The position numbers and the translations under genes are program-made. From assembly GCA_014529385.2 (NCBI GenBank), contig CM043942.1:18613991-18677990 (forward strand): a DNA stretch of 64,000 nt, given 5' to 3'. Under the pieces are notes generated by a model that worked only from the letters and a program-made list of their open reading frames with translations, ran no database searches and was not told the DNA's origin. This document shows positions 28,909 through 41,453 of the stretch, piece after piece (position 1 is the stretch's first letter; every line of letters begins with the position of its first letter). Source of the DNA: Adiantum capillus-veneris (lineage: Eukaryota; Streptophyta; Polypodiopsida; Polypodiales; Pteridaceae).

Positions 28909-29088
28909 TCAAATTCATGAATTTTTGCATGATAAATCCGTCTATTCTAATCTAGAGTGATATCAAATTTTCTATGTTTGGGCCTAATTAAGGAAGTAGA
29001 AGGCACTTCAAATTCAAGAATTTTTGCATGATAAAACTGTCTATTCTAATCTAGAGCGATATCAAATGCTCTATGCTTGGGCCTAATG
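28909..29088. repeat. ~80-bp direct duplication
   Basis: 'caaattcatgaatttttgcatgataaa...tctattctaatctagagtgatatcaaat...gggcctaatt' (28909-28990) recurs at 29010-29090 with a few differences. Offset about 101 bp. Non-coding. Confidence 0.8.
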
Positions 29089-29302
29089 GATGGCAAAGCA
29101 TTGACATTCAATCAAGTATCATGATCAAACCACTTGTGAAGTGCCACCACACCCTAGTTGCATCCAGGTACGGGAAAGAGTCCCATAATGGATCTTAGCC
29201 ACTAATGATGTGGTAGTCCATTCCCACATAAATAATCCTTCTACTATGAATTTTTAAACCCACATACATATATATGAATAGTACAGTCGGCCGCCTTGGG
29301 CG

Positions 29303-30930
<1,628 letters not shown>

Positions 30931-30939
30931 CAAAACTCT

Positions 30940-31550
30940 ATGCTTGTGAACTGACTGACCCACTGTCTGTCAAGTTCTATGTCCTCAATGGCTACTAGTC
31001 CTAGCCCAAGACATAATGTCGTCATCTTGACTTACTGGAGAGAAAATCTCTCAAAGTCCATACCTTTCTTTTGCTTGAAACCCTTAGTGACCAATCTAGC
31101 CTTGTACTTAGGCTCGGGATCTTTTGTCGTGTACTTCTTATACACCCATTTTCAAGGCAAGTCTTTTTGCCCTTTGTCAACTTTGTTAGTTCCCAAGTTT
31201 CACTAGACATAATCAAATTATATTTTAATTGCATTGCCTGCTCCCACTTCATGCTATCTTCCATATGCATAACCTCTGGGTAGTAGGTAAGCTCTCCATA
31301 ATCAGTGAGATAGTCTATTACTTGATGAAACCACTCACGGGCACAAAATACATGTGTAGATCTCCTTACTATGTGACTGCTAGACTCAGCTCTCTCAAGA
31401 GCATCATTAGCTCTCTCTCTAGAGCATTACTAGTGGTAGGTGCATTGCTAGTAGACTGAGCTATTTGCATAACTTGACTTGAGGTTGAATCCTTGAATCT
31501 GACTTTGCAGTACTCAACCTCTTTCACAGGTTGTTTATGCATCTTAGATC
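30940..31550 (-). pseudogene. B1 RT N-terminal fragment
   Basis: Minus-strand pieces: WEQAMQLKYNLIMSSETWELTKLTKGKKT (31240-31150), then in another frame YKARLVTKGFKQKKGMDFERFS (about 31110-31040) and VKMTTL, which are the first conserved RT blocks of copia Pol. The catalytic YVDD part is absent. Confidence 0.7.
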
Positions 31551-31551
31551 A

Positions 31552-32330
31552 TTAAAGATCACTTGTGAGCTTGAAATAACTCTCTGAGATTTCGAGTGTC
31601 AGATGATAACCCATCACTCCATCTGCACCATAGTCAATGAAGATGCATTTGTGTGACTTGGGGTCTAGCTTCTTTCTAAGCTCTTTAGGCAAATGTGAGA
31701 ATGCCTCACACCCAAATACATGTAATCTATTATAATTGAGCTTCTTGCCTATCCACATCTCCTGCGAAATCTTGTAGTTCAATGGTGTACTAGATGACCT
31801 ATTGTTGATATGCATCGTTGTCATGACAACCTCTTCCCAAAACTCTTGGGGTAAATTTGACATATATAGCATGGAAGTGACCCTCTCCTGAATAGTTCTA
31901 TTCATGCACTCATCAACACCATTTTAAGCAAGCGTATACGGCATTGTAAACTACCTCCTAATGCCTCGTTTTCTATAGAAGTCCTTAAACTCAGTGGAAA
32001 CATACTCTCCCCCATGGGCACTGTGCAAAGCCTTCAATTTATTACCTAAGTGGTTTTCGACCATAGCCAAGAAATTTTGAATTGTAGCCAAAACTTTGTC
32101 TTTCCTCTTCAAGAGGTAGACACACACCTTTTGAGTAGTGTTGTCTATGAAAGTTTAGAAATATAATTCCCGCCTAGAGACTTATGTGGTATAGTCCAAC
32201 ATAGATTGCTATGAACCAAATGATGATTCCCTAAACAATGGCAAAGTGGTAAGCCTAGTCTGTTTTCCATATATGCAATGCTCACATAAACTAAAATTGG
32301 AATATTCTAACACAGGGATATATTAGCCAA
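31552..32330 (-). pseudogene. B1 integrase (broken)
   Basis: Reading the minus strand: a C-rich zinc-finger remnant (about 32310-32260), several stops, then frame 31905-31552: MNRTIQERVTSML...LPQEFWEEVVMTTMHINNRSSS...RLHVFGCEAF...KLDPKSHKCIFIDYGADGVMGY. These are the standard copia integrase helix (EFWEEAV..A.YI.NR.P) and C-terminal 'FGC.A...KLDPKS.KCIFIGY' motifs. Confidence 0.8.
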
Positions 32331-32700
32331 AACCTTGCAATTTCTTCATTCCCTTTTGACTCATATGACCAAGCTAGCTATGCCACAACTCAATAGAAGG
32401 TAGCTCGGCTACATAGATAGAGTTCTCTTTCACACTAGAGACATAGAAAGAGTACAATGAGGAAAAAATTGTCCCTTCAAAATGACCAGATTTACCTTGC
32501 AAATCATCTTTCACACTAGAGACATACAAAGAGTACAATGAGGAAAAAAATTGTCCCTTCAAAATGACCATATTTACCTTGCAAATCATCCAAGAACCAT
32601 TGCCAAAAGTCGAACACCTCGTAGTATAAACTTGGTACATTATGGATATGCACTTTACATCTCGAATGCCACATATCTCAAGATGATGAGAATTGCCCAA
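32330..32700 (-). pseudogene. B1 GAG-pre-integrase region with 81-bp tandem duplication
   Basis: Minus frame 32700-32374 reads FGNGSWMICK...SSLYSLYVSSVK, repeated as SSLYSFYVSSVKENSIYVAELPS and LWHS. The DNA unit 'ctttcacactagagacata...gcaaatcat' occurs at 32427-32507 and 32508-32589. Homologous single-copy versions lie at 56385-56560 (+) and 57295-57528 (-), so the duplication is specific to this copy. Confidence 0.8.
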
Positions 32701-33030
32701 CTTAATTGTACCATGTGTGGAAGCATAATTGGAGAACCACTCCTTGTGAGGAGTAACATGAAAACTAGCACCTGAGTTCGTAATCCAATTCTATGTATAG
32801 CATTCATCAAGGGCTAATAAAATCTCTGGACTCAAATCAGAAGTGAAGACTAGTACACCTAATGGTTGTGGTACATCAAGAACAACACCGACATGTGGAG
32901 ACTCAACACTGCTTTTAGGAGGTGAAGGAGTTACAACAATGGCTTTACCCTTTGCTCTTTGCAATAAAGGACAATCTTTCTTCATGTGTCCTTTCTTGTG
33001 ACAATGGTAGCATTTGATGTTTCTGATGCC
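32700..33030 (-). pseudogene. B1 zinc knuckle and aspartic protease (Asp to Asn)
   Basis: CYHCHKKGHMKKDC (33014-32973) is an intact CX2CX4HX4C knuckle, followed by a basic linker. The protease active site reads WITNSGASFHV with AAC (Asn) at 32778-32776 in place of the catalytic Asp, so the enzyme should be inactive. A TAG at about 32790 also interrupts the frame. Confidence 0.75.
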
Positions 33031-33329
33031 ATGACTACGACTCTTAGTACGTACACTCTTGTGATCCTAAGAACAATTGCAAACAACTGCGACTACGACC
33101 TCTTTGCCATTGATGGTTTTTTTGGCTACTTCCACTAACTATCTATATATGAATCACCATGCCCACTAGTGTCAAGAGATTGAAGTCAAATCTCTTCCAT
33201 GAGCAAAGCACTAGTAGCATCACTAAAAACAAGCTTTCAATGAGGGGGGAAGTTACTATGTTAAAGGTATCCCATGATGCAAGAAAAGATCATAGCAAGA
33301 AAATGGCTTTCATTCAAATTTTAGCCCTT

Positions 33330-33737
33330 TAGAAGTCAACTATGTGAAAACATTGCTGAACTTGTTCAAATATGAGCTGACACTACTGCCCTCTTTCATA
33401 TTCAAGTACATAAGCTTCTTCATTAAAAAACACTTTGTTCGATGCACTCTTACCATCCCAAGCTGAGCGTAATGATTCTCATATTTCATTTGCAGTAGTA
33501 TTGTCCATAATTGTAAAGAAAATGGACTGACCAAGGTGTAGGCGAATGGTGGCCATAGCACGAGCATCAAATTCCTCCCACTCATCATCAAGGTAACACC
33601 CTCTTTATGCTCTTTCAATGGTGTTGCAAAACCCCTTTTGACCAAGACATCAAGCATACCTTGCTTCCATATATTGTAAAGTATATGCCATCAAACTTCT
33701 TGATATAATTCTCTTCTTTCTCAGCATTTCTAGCCAT
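33330..33737 (-). pseudogene. gag: B1 gag N-terminus
   Basis: The ATG at 33737 gives MARNAEKEENYIKKFDG, the usual start of copia Gag (UBN2-type), preceded by the same leader bases (cttgtcaatcATGGCTAG) as B3. After a frameshift it continues MLDVLVKRGFATPLKEHKEG and later MKKLMYLNMKEGSSVSSYLNKF. Equivalent to 52326 and 55651. Confidence 0.75.
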
Positions 33738-36220
33738 GATTGACAAGAGCAAATGCAACATCAGCCCCCCATTATCCTCGAGAGGCTGAATACACTAGTA
33801 GCTCAATCGATGGTGATCTAAAACTAAATCAGACCCCTATCATCCATATGCTAATGGTGTTAGATATAATGTTGATAAAGATAGTAAGCAGTAAATGCAA
33901 CGGCACAAAAATGTAGCAGAATTTTGCATTGTGGGCTTATTATGTAGCAGATAGACATACTTTGAATATCACACCATTCAACTTGGTTGATGGACTAGAT
34001 GTAATACCATCGTTTGAATTTTTCATTTCTACTTAAATATTAGCAAAACAACTTGAATGGACTGGCAATGAGTTGCCTGAGTGGCTTGAAGATTTGGAGA
34101 AACTACACAAGGAACACATGGTAGCACACTACTCACATTTACACTCAAAATCACAAACAAAAAACTTCGGCATTTTAATTATAAATATTGATATACATCA
34201 TAGATTGCTAGGTAAATTTGGGTTAAAATTAGGTTGTCCATTGAAAGACAAGGCTAAGAAAATGTTGTCCTAAGTGATGGAGGGAAGGTAGAAGGAGCTA
34301 ACGGGAAGAGCACATTAATCACCTCTCAACTTGATTTTTTTTTGCCATAGTCAAGGCATTAATGTATTATTGCCATGTCGAGTGATTGAATATAGCTCTC
34401 GAATCTCTGATATAGTGCTCAAAAGAAACTTTTTTCCAAAAGCTTGGCAAACCTACATATGAGAAGCAACAAAGGTAAATGGACTAAATTTGAAGGTTTA
34501 TACACCAAAATACACTAATTGTTTTACGAATTTTGTAGGTATTCTCACCTTCAAATATAAAATTAAGAGGTAAATCTAAAAATTTGAAGGTCGGATTACA
34601 CTAAACCTAGTTTTCTTTCGAGCACTGCTCCGATATCGCTAATGACTTGATGCCTACAAGCACGCAAGCACAGTTCCCATGACACATAAGTGGGAGCAAC
34701 GACTTGGAATAACTATTAACGAGAGAAGTAAAAATGGGAGGAGAAATAGGAGAATTATTGTTGGCTAGATAATGATAGGCACGAGCGTCAAAACTGTTGC
34801 GAGCGTATCCCGAGAATGAAAAGGGTATGTTATCACGCTGCACAAAGCCATGTGCGCGCCAATAGCCTACAAGGAAGGCGACACCCCACCAACCGCCGGC
34901 CTCCCGCACAGACCTTGTGGCACGTTTCCATTGGATCGACAAATTTACGTGATTTTGGCGCGCGTGTTACGTACTCCCAAGCTGGCGACTTTCAAGCCCA
35001 AACCTGCGAACTGCGTACTCATTTTCACGCGTTCTGTTTCCTATCGTTTGTTTGCATCGATTGCATTGCAATGTATTATGTGCATGCTCCATTGGCCACA
35101 ACAACAGGAGACATCACCACCACTCCTCACCTATAGATTTGGGACCTTTCCTCTGAAAAAGACAACGAAGAGGTGGTCCAAACACTTTCCAGAGGGCAAA
35201 ATAATCCACGATTTCATCACCCTTTTCTAAGACTCCTATCCCCAACTTGTTTTTTAGTAGCTGAACACACTTTCTCGCGCGTGGTGATACAATGGGCGTT
35301 CGTGAGTGCTACCACGGTCGCTTGACTGCACTCAAACCCATGACCCGCATAATTGATAAGGAGATAGTGAAGCACATAGACCTATAAGCATAGCAGAGGC
35401 AGCAAAAGCTTTGGTAGTACATATACAAATTTTCTTGCTGCCAACTCATGGCTGCAGTTGGAAGATGATGGAGTTTTGCCATTGGAAACATGCCAAAGAC
35501 GACCACCTACAATTATATTTTTACATCTGAAATCAAATACTTAGTATTTAAGTTTTGGAGTGCAGAGACATGTGTATCACCTGATAGAAAGGACGTTTGC
35601 AGAAAAGAATTGAATGACTAGCAGTTGTCACACATCTTATTCACTTTCTTAATGAGCCTCAGGTTCCTATTAGTTGCTTCTTGGCTTGTTTGTCTTGTAC
35701 TACCAATGGTTAAATCCCGATTAAATGCACTTTCTGAATGCTCTCCATGTTGGTAAGAGGCACTTCACAATAGCTCTCTTTGTAGAAGGCAAAAGTCTTT
35801 TTTTGTAAATTCATTTGGTAGCACAAAGTAGTTTGGGAATGAAAAAGCACATTGTGTAGGAAAGCACTTGTGATTCAGATTTTCCTTGTCTTATGAGAAG
35901 CACATTAAGGATTTCTATCACTTTAAATTTCATCTATATTAGCACTTTCAAGTCATAGAAGTTGTCGTATTGGAGGCAAAGGAAAGAACTTGTAGGATTT
36001 CTTGTACTGTACATTCACTTTCACCTTGTATTATTTTTTTCTTCTCATACAAAGTTCTTTTTCAAGAAGGCACGAGAACTTTTAACTATGGAAAGCACTT
36101 TAGCATTACTTATAGAAACAACACATTCACTCTGTATTAGTGAAGCACTTGTAGGATTTTTTGTATTGTTTATTCACTTAGTATTAACACTTTGTGCTTA
36201 TACCCTTTTTTGGAAGACAT
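33738..36220. other. No recognised gene
   Basis: Read on both strands without finding a domain. A locally GC-richer stretch at 34800-35060 gives overlapping frames on both strands (34607-34942 minus, 34850-35230 plus), neither of which resembles a known protein. 35700-36200 holds repeated 'gaagcacttgtaggattt' and 'tattcactt' phrases, a weak short-repeat pattern. Confidence 0.45.
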
Positions 36221-36261
36221 CACACACACACACACACACAAATATATATATATATATATAT

Positions 36262-36312
<51 letters not shown>
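36221..36312. repeat. Compound microsatellite (CA)n(TA)n(GA)n
   Basis: CA at 36221-36240, TA at 36242-36262 and GA at 36264-36312, in direct succession. Confidence 0.97.
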
Positions 36313-36318
<6 letters not shown>

Positions 36319-37881
36319 CAAGAATTAAGATTCACTTTAAATGTTTGATGCGGGTGTATAAACAGCTTGGAGGAGAGTCAAGAGAAACAATTAAGATTGA
36401 TGATGTTGCAATATACACATTATCTTAGGGTTATGGAATCCTCTCACCATACAACCCTCTTATAATGTTTTCCCAAGCAACAAAAAATAGACACAAGAAC
36501 TATTGAGTCACATACAAACAAATACTACAAAAGAATCTCAAAATGAAAACACGTCACCTTAAACCAAACGAGGTGAGGTTGTCAAGCATGAATTGAAGAG
36601 ACTCAAGACAGTTTTGAACCACGGTAGCACCCAACTTATTGATTCAATTGATGTGCAAGAGTAGGTACAACTATGATTGGAAGTTATGAATCACTCACTC
36701 CCTTGCACTGCTACAACTAGCTCAAAGAAGCTTTCCTATATACCACAAGTAATGGTGTATAGAGAGCTCACTCTCTCTCCCTACAACTAAGATGGCAAAT
36801 GGTATGCTCAAAATAGTGAGCAATAGTGTAGAGATCATGCCATTTACAAAGGAAAAAGGCTCTATTTATAGGTGAGGAGATCCCTTATTAGGATTATCTC
36901 TTGATCAACATTCACATAAAAAACCATGTTTATGAAATTTTTAATAGGTTCTTATGAGAGTGGGGTTCTCTTGTCTCTTGAGTCACATGGATGTGGGCTC
37001 AAGGGGAGAAAATTATTGAGGTGAAATAGAGAAGATTTTAGAGAGGTGAGTGATTTTTGTGTGAAGTTGCCTACTCCATCGTAGAGTAGAGTGGGTGCAA
37101 TGTACAAGAAAGGGTTAGCAATTAATGTCAGTATAATCACTAAAAAAAACTAGTAATATAGTTATAATGGATAGAATGACTTGAAGGATGAGAAAAGAGG
37201 GTTGAATGAGATGGGTGTACCCTTGAGATGGTGATTCCTTGAGGAGTCTTGGACTCACCCTTGCATAGATTGTCAAAAGTAACCGCCGTTCTCCTTCTTC
37301 TCCTTTTCACGCCGCCGCCATAGTCAAATCACCACAAAGAGAATGAGAGTTTTGTTGATAAAAACATCCCTCATTTTGTAGAGATTAAGTATGGTTAGGT
37401 TGCTGATTTTTTATGCCTTCTTGAAAGGGTAGAATAAAATTGTAATATGGAGGTAATAGAGAGAGATATGGAGATGGTGGATGTAGGTAGAGCTTCAAAG
37501 AAGAGCTATGGGTGTGAGAGAGGAGGCTAATGGTGAAGAGGGTGAGAGAAAACCATGGAAGTTGCAGGTTTGAGTGAGGAATGGAGAGAAATAAGTGTGT
37601 GTGTGTGTGTGTGTGTGTGTGGAAGTAGGAAAGGAGGTGAGAGAAGACTATGGATTACTTGTGAGAAAAGTGGACAGATTGGGGTCCACAATAAAATTCC
37701 TATCTCATCAGTAGTCTTGATCCACATTTTGTCTTTTAGTTATTGCTTCAAATTTGGAGTGAAGATAGATATAAAAAATCCCACCAAAATGCTTTTTTCT
37801 TCACAAAAAAGTCTTCAGTGGCTCCCCTTTTGTTGAATTTGCAGAAGGCCCCAAAGGTGAACCCCTCCTTGCATGAGAGTA
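36313..37881. other. Non-coding interval; TATA-like box (minus) and (GT)13
   Basis: No supported gene. GGCTCTATTTATAGGTG at about 36858-36874 is a TATA box on the minus strand. (GT)13 lies at 37595-37620. The 5' half of copia element D, expected to the left of G2 if G2 had inserted cleanly, is not here. Confidence 0.45.
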
Positions 37882-38622
37882 TGACCTAAACAATTTCTAG
37901 AAGTTTGAAAATATGCATGGTTGTGGATTATGCACAAATATAATATATGGATATGATGAAAAAAATAGATTAGTATATAATTAATTCATGGAATTTAGAA
38001 TAGTGTTAGAAGTATATACAAAAAATAAATATATGAAAATATAGAGAATCAAATGAGGAAGGTCTGCATTTGTTTTTATTGATGTATATTTATTTACAAG
38101 AGATAAGAAAATATACTTGTAGAAAATAGAAATTTAGTGAAAGGCAATGACTGATGGTGTAAAGTATTTTTTTGAGGTTTTTCCTTGGAGTGGATTTACA
38201 CAAAAAATAAGAGAAGTTTGCATGGAATGATTTTTTATAGAATACATGGTAAGAGAGATCATGGTAATGGTGAGTAAATGTACATACCATACTTAGGTAA
38301 ACAACACACCTAAATGGAAATATTTAAATAAATACCAAAATAATTATAATAAAAAATCCCTATATTTATGTCTAATATACAATGTAATGCCTACACACAA
38401 ATGGGCCATAATATATTTTTATTTTTGATTTATATGTATTTTTTTGGCTCAACTAGCCCAACTACTAGATAGCTAAGGGTTTTAAGGTGATATGGGAAAA
38501 GTCCCCTAACTCACACACGTCTATGTACAGTGAAAGGGTGAAGATAACCACAATGTTTGAGTGATTTTGATAGGGTGAGGTAGCTCACTATGGAATTATG
38601 GAGAGCCAAAAAACGGCTATCA
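37882..38622 (-). repeat. G2 3' LTR (left copy)
   Basis: On the plus text it begins TGACCTAAACAATTTCTAG and ends ACGGCTATCA; on the minus strand it therefore starts TGATAGCCG. It is bordered by a purine tract (GGGGAAGGGGTAA, minus strand, 38635-38623), which fits the 3' LTR edge. It matches 47464-48194 at roughly nine bases in ten. The plus-left boundary is less certain than the right one. Confidence 0.75.
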
Positions 38623-38635
38623 TTACCCCTTCCCC

Positions 38636-39000
38636 AGTATGATGGTATATTCATGTAACATTATGAGGCATCTTTTCCAAAGAGAGTGGTTCTGAGTCCC
38701 GTGTGATTCTTGGTATCTTGATCAGATTTTCATTGTGTAGCTCCTTGTCACTTTGGATGGAGGTACACACATGCATCATGCAACAAAACTTACAGGAGAT
38801 AGTAGCTCTTTGACAATTCTTTGGTAGATCCTTTGGTAGAAAGCGACTCAAGTAGGGCTTCAATTGATACCCCTTTATCTTCCTTGCGTGCTTTTTTCCA
38901 TTCAAGTCCATGAGCTGGTATTAACTTGAATTGAAATCCTTTTTGACAATGTATGTTCCCTGCCATCTAGTCTCAAACTTGGCATCAAAATGATTATCAA
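38636..39000 (-). pseudogene. G2 integrase C-terminal tail
   Basis: The minus frame 38911-38651 opens with DLNGKKHARKIKGYQLKPYLSRF, the conserved end of plant gypsy integrase (D-x-DG-x..V.G.RLK.Y). It then continues about 60 residues to the stop by the purine tract. No chromodomain. Confidence 0.7.
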
Positions 39001-39001
39001 G

Positions 39002-39720
39002 TCAATTGTCATACCTTAGCACAAGGTCTCCTTCCTTGATGCCTTTGTCCTTCAGTTTCTTGTCGAGCTTTTCCTTTGCTTGTATAGCTTTCCTCTTATA
39101 GCACTCATAATCCACTTCTCTCTTCCACTCAAGTTCAACTATGGTAAGAAGTCGATCTTTCCATGTTTTTTTATCGATCTTTCCATGTTTTTTTATCATC
39201 TTTTTCCCCTTTGCCAGGAAGCTGCATTGTTGGAATGTTGAGCTCGATAGGTTGCAAAGCCTCTTGAACATAGACCAAGTGAAATGGTGTGAACTCTGTG
39301 GCCTCCCTATATGTGGTTCGATATGTCTATAAGGCACCATCTTAGAAGTCATCCCACAACTTTGTATTATTTTGCACCATCTTTCTAATGATGCCTGCAA
39401 TGACACCATTAGCCTTCTCCACCAAACCATTTGACTATGGGTAGTAGGGTGTGCTATGACAATGGATAATGTGAAGCTCTTCACAAACTTCCGTGGGTAA
39501 ACCCTTTCTGAACCCTGGACCATTATCAAAAACAATCTCCAAAGGTGTGCGAAATTTGCAACAAATATTAGTGTAGACAAACTTGCTCACTATTTTCCCA
39601 TTTACCCTTGCCACACTTTGAGCCTCTACCCACCTAGACATGTAATCTACAACCACTATAATGTAGAGTTTACATTTGTTGTTCTAAAAGGAGGACCCAT
39701 AGCATTAGTGCCCCACTTTT
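39002..39720 (-). pseudogene. G2 integrase core (first catalytic Asp mutated)
   Basis: Reading the minus strand from 39720: WGTNAMGPPF, where the first catalytic Asp of the DDE triad is Asn (AAT at 39706-39704); YMSRWVEAQSV; FDNGPGFRK (second Asp kept, about 39525); CHSTPYYP. A stop at about 39435 precedes the NG..E helix, whose Glu is seen only in another frame. Frame 39580-39002 then gives the C-terminal half, ending GIKEGDLVLRYDN. A 22-bp tandem duplication at 39152-39195 lies inside it. Confidence 0.78.
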
Positions 39721-40166
39721 CAAAGGGTCCGTTTGCAAGCACTATTTGCCTCCCTCGGACCATGCACCAACCTTCTATTTCTGTGTACTTGACAATTGTG
39801 ACAGCTTTTACACCAATGTTGGACATCCACATGCAGGCTTGGCCAAACATACCCCGCAAGCAAAATCTTCTTCATGGTCAACTCTTGGGCAAAATGACCA
39901 CCACATGCCTCTTCATGAAAACCTTTTAGAATGGCTGGAATTTCCTCGATAGTTGGTACTCTGCACACTTGATCCTTCCCTCTTTGATAGAGGGAGCCTT
40001 CTACAAAGAGATAGAAACTTTCTTTCTTCATGAGTCTCCTCTTCTGAGCTTTTGTGAAGTCTTGTGGAAACTCTCCCTCCAAAATATAGCCAATAATGGG
40101 AGCCAATGACTCCAATTTTTGGTATCTTGGTTGCTTGACAGCTACTGCCACTATGATGACCTGCAC
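39720..40166 (-). pseudogene. G2 integrase H2C2 zinc finger region
   Basis: Open for 148 codons. KRRLMKKESFYLFVEGSLYQRG leads into FHEEACGGHFAQELTMKKILLAGYVWPSLHVDVQHWCKSCHNCQ, the complete HHCC motif, almost the same sequence as in G1 (about 4973-5100). This is the best preserved part of G2. Confidence 0.82.
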
Positions 40167-40169
40167 TTC

Positions 40170-40640
40170 TTTCTCAACACATGTAATTGCTTGCTGTGCA
40201 AGTAAATCAGCACCTTCATTCTATTTTCTAGGAATATGATACAATTGCACTTTTTAAAATTGATTAAACAACCTACGGATGACATGAACCTTATTCCTTA
40301 GGCTTTCACTCTTGCATGCCCAAATACCTAATATTTGCTTCACAATGAGAAGTGCATCCCCCTTTACCGTGAGAGTTGTATACCTTGACTAATGCACGTC
40401 TTCAAACCACAAAGTAGTATGTCATACTCTGCTTCATTGTTGCTAGTTGAACCTGGTAGATTGACCTTCTCTTTCATGACCACCTCTCCACTTGGGTTGA
40501 GCAATACTAGCCCTCCCCCTGCTTTTCATGCGGCTCATCAAAAAGCTCCATCAAAGAACAAGGTAAAAGCATTAGGAATAACTTTTGATGGTAGCAATGG
40601 TAGAGTCTTTACTTCAGGCACCTTAATCTCCTTCTCATGT
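40170..40640 (-). pseudogene. G2 second RNase H (archaeal-type)
   Basis: The domain opens with FTLFFDGAF near 40560-40540, and a late strand VKGDALLIVKQILGIWAC lies at about 40360-40310. The tail reads LYHIPRK.NEGADLLAQQ (about 40240-40195). Stops at several points. Same arrangement as in G1 at 4340-4740. Confidence 0.7.
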
Positions 40641-41350
40641 ACCCTATAAGTGAGAATCCCTACCAATTGTTCACGCACACTATCTTCTACCTTGAAAGAG
40701 TATTGGAACTCTTGCAGCTCCATAATCCACTACGAGATCCTAGTACTAAGATTCATTTGACATGACACCGAAGGGAACAAATTTTTTGCAGTGAGAATTA
40801 AAAAAGGTTTTGGTAGCAAGTAGGATCTAAACTCTCTCACCGCAAACATGAGAGAAATCATCATGAGTTCTGCTTCTGTGTATTCTCTCTCCAAAGCATT
40901 CATGACCCTACTAGCAAAGTAGATGGGTCACATCCTCGTACTGTGGGGATCTTGTTGTAGCAAAACAGCACCAATTGTTTGTTTCCCAGCACTAGAGCTA
41001 ACAAAGAATGTGTACTCCCAACAAGGAGGCATAAGTGTTGGTAGTTCTGACAGAAGACTTTGATGTTACAAAAATATTCTTCAAGCTCATCAAACCAAAC
41101 AAACTCGACTTGTTGTGTCAATTTCTGCAAGGGGTGAAGTAACTCTGAGGCTAAGTGAATGAAGCGTGACATATAATTCACCTTTTGAATGAATGAGATT
41201 ACCTTCTTAAGACTCTTGGGTGAAGATAACTCAATAAGATCCTTTGCCTTTGAAGAATCCACTTCGGTACCTTTGTAAGAAACTTTATGACCAAGCAAGA
41301 TCACTTCATCCTCACTTATGTGGCACTCGTCGGGGCTGAGTTGGTCAAAG
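40640..41350 (-). pseudogene. G2 RT thumb and native RNase H
   Basis: From the right: LSPDECHISEDEVILLGHKVSYKG (about 41340-41270) is the end of the RT palm. LIELSSPKSLKKVISFIQKVNYMSRFIHLASELLHPLQ (about 41240-41120) is the thumb. Later pieces give the connection domain ending in ELQEFQYSFKVEDSVREQLVGILTYR (40720-40645), the same phrase as G1's ELQEFEFSFLVEDSTRA. RT fingers and the catalytic box are absent, replaced by G3. Confidence 0.75.
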
Positions 41351-41430
41351 GACAAGAGTAATGTGTGTGCTTGTCTCCACCCAACCGTGTAGCCTCCCCC
41401 TAGTGTACACACTGTCCGACCTTGCTAGTA

Positions 41431-41453
41431 CCCCCCCCCCCCCCCCCCCCCCC
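41431..41453. repeat. 23-bp poly-C (poly-G on minus strand)
   Basis: A pure homopolymer directly after the chromovirus coding end. Its position fits an expanded polypurine tract of G3 on the minus strand. The exact length may be uncertain for sequencing reasons. Confidence 0.85.

Larger units (their letters stand above)
30940..33737 (-). mobile_element. B1: decayed Ty1/copia element (gag to partial RT)
   Basis: Right to left: gag, CX2CX4HX4C zinc knuckle, protease, GAG-pre-integrase, integrase and the beginning of RT, the copia order (integrase before RT). Both LTRs and the RT catalytic part onward are missing, so it is truncated at both ends. The proteins match B2 and B3 (plus strand) and B4 (minus), including the shared gag start MAR and the phrase KEGSSVSSYLN. 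Confidence 0.85.

Noticed and set aside
34607-35230. Overlapping frames on both strands in a GC-richer stretch
   Set aside because: No domain, no splice signals in common, and equal openness on both strands, which fits base composition rather than a gene.
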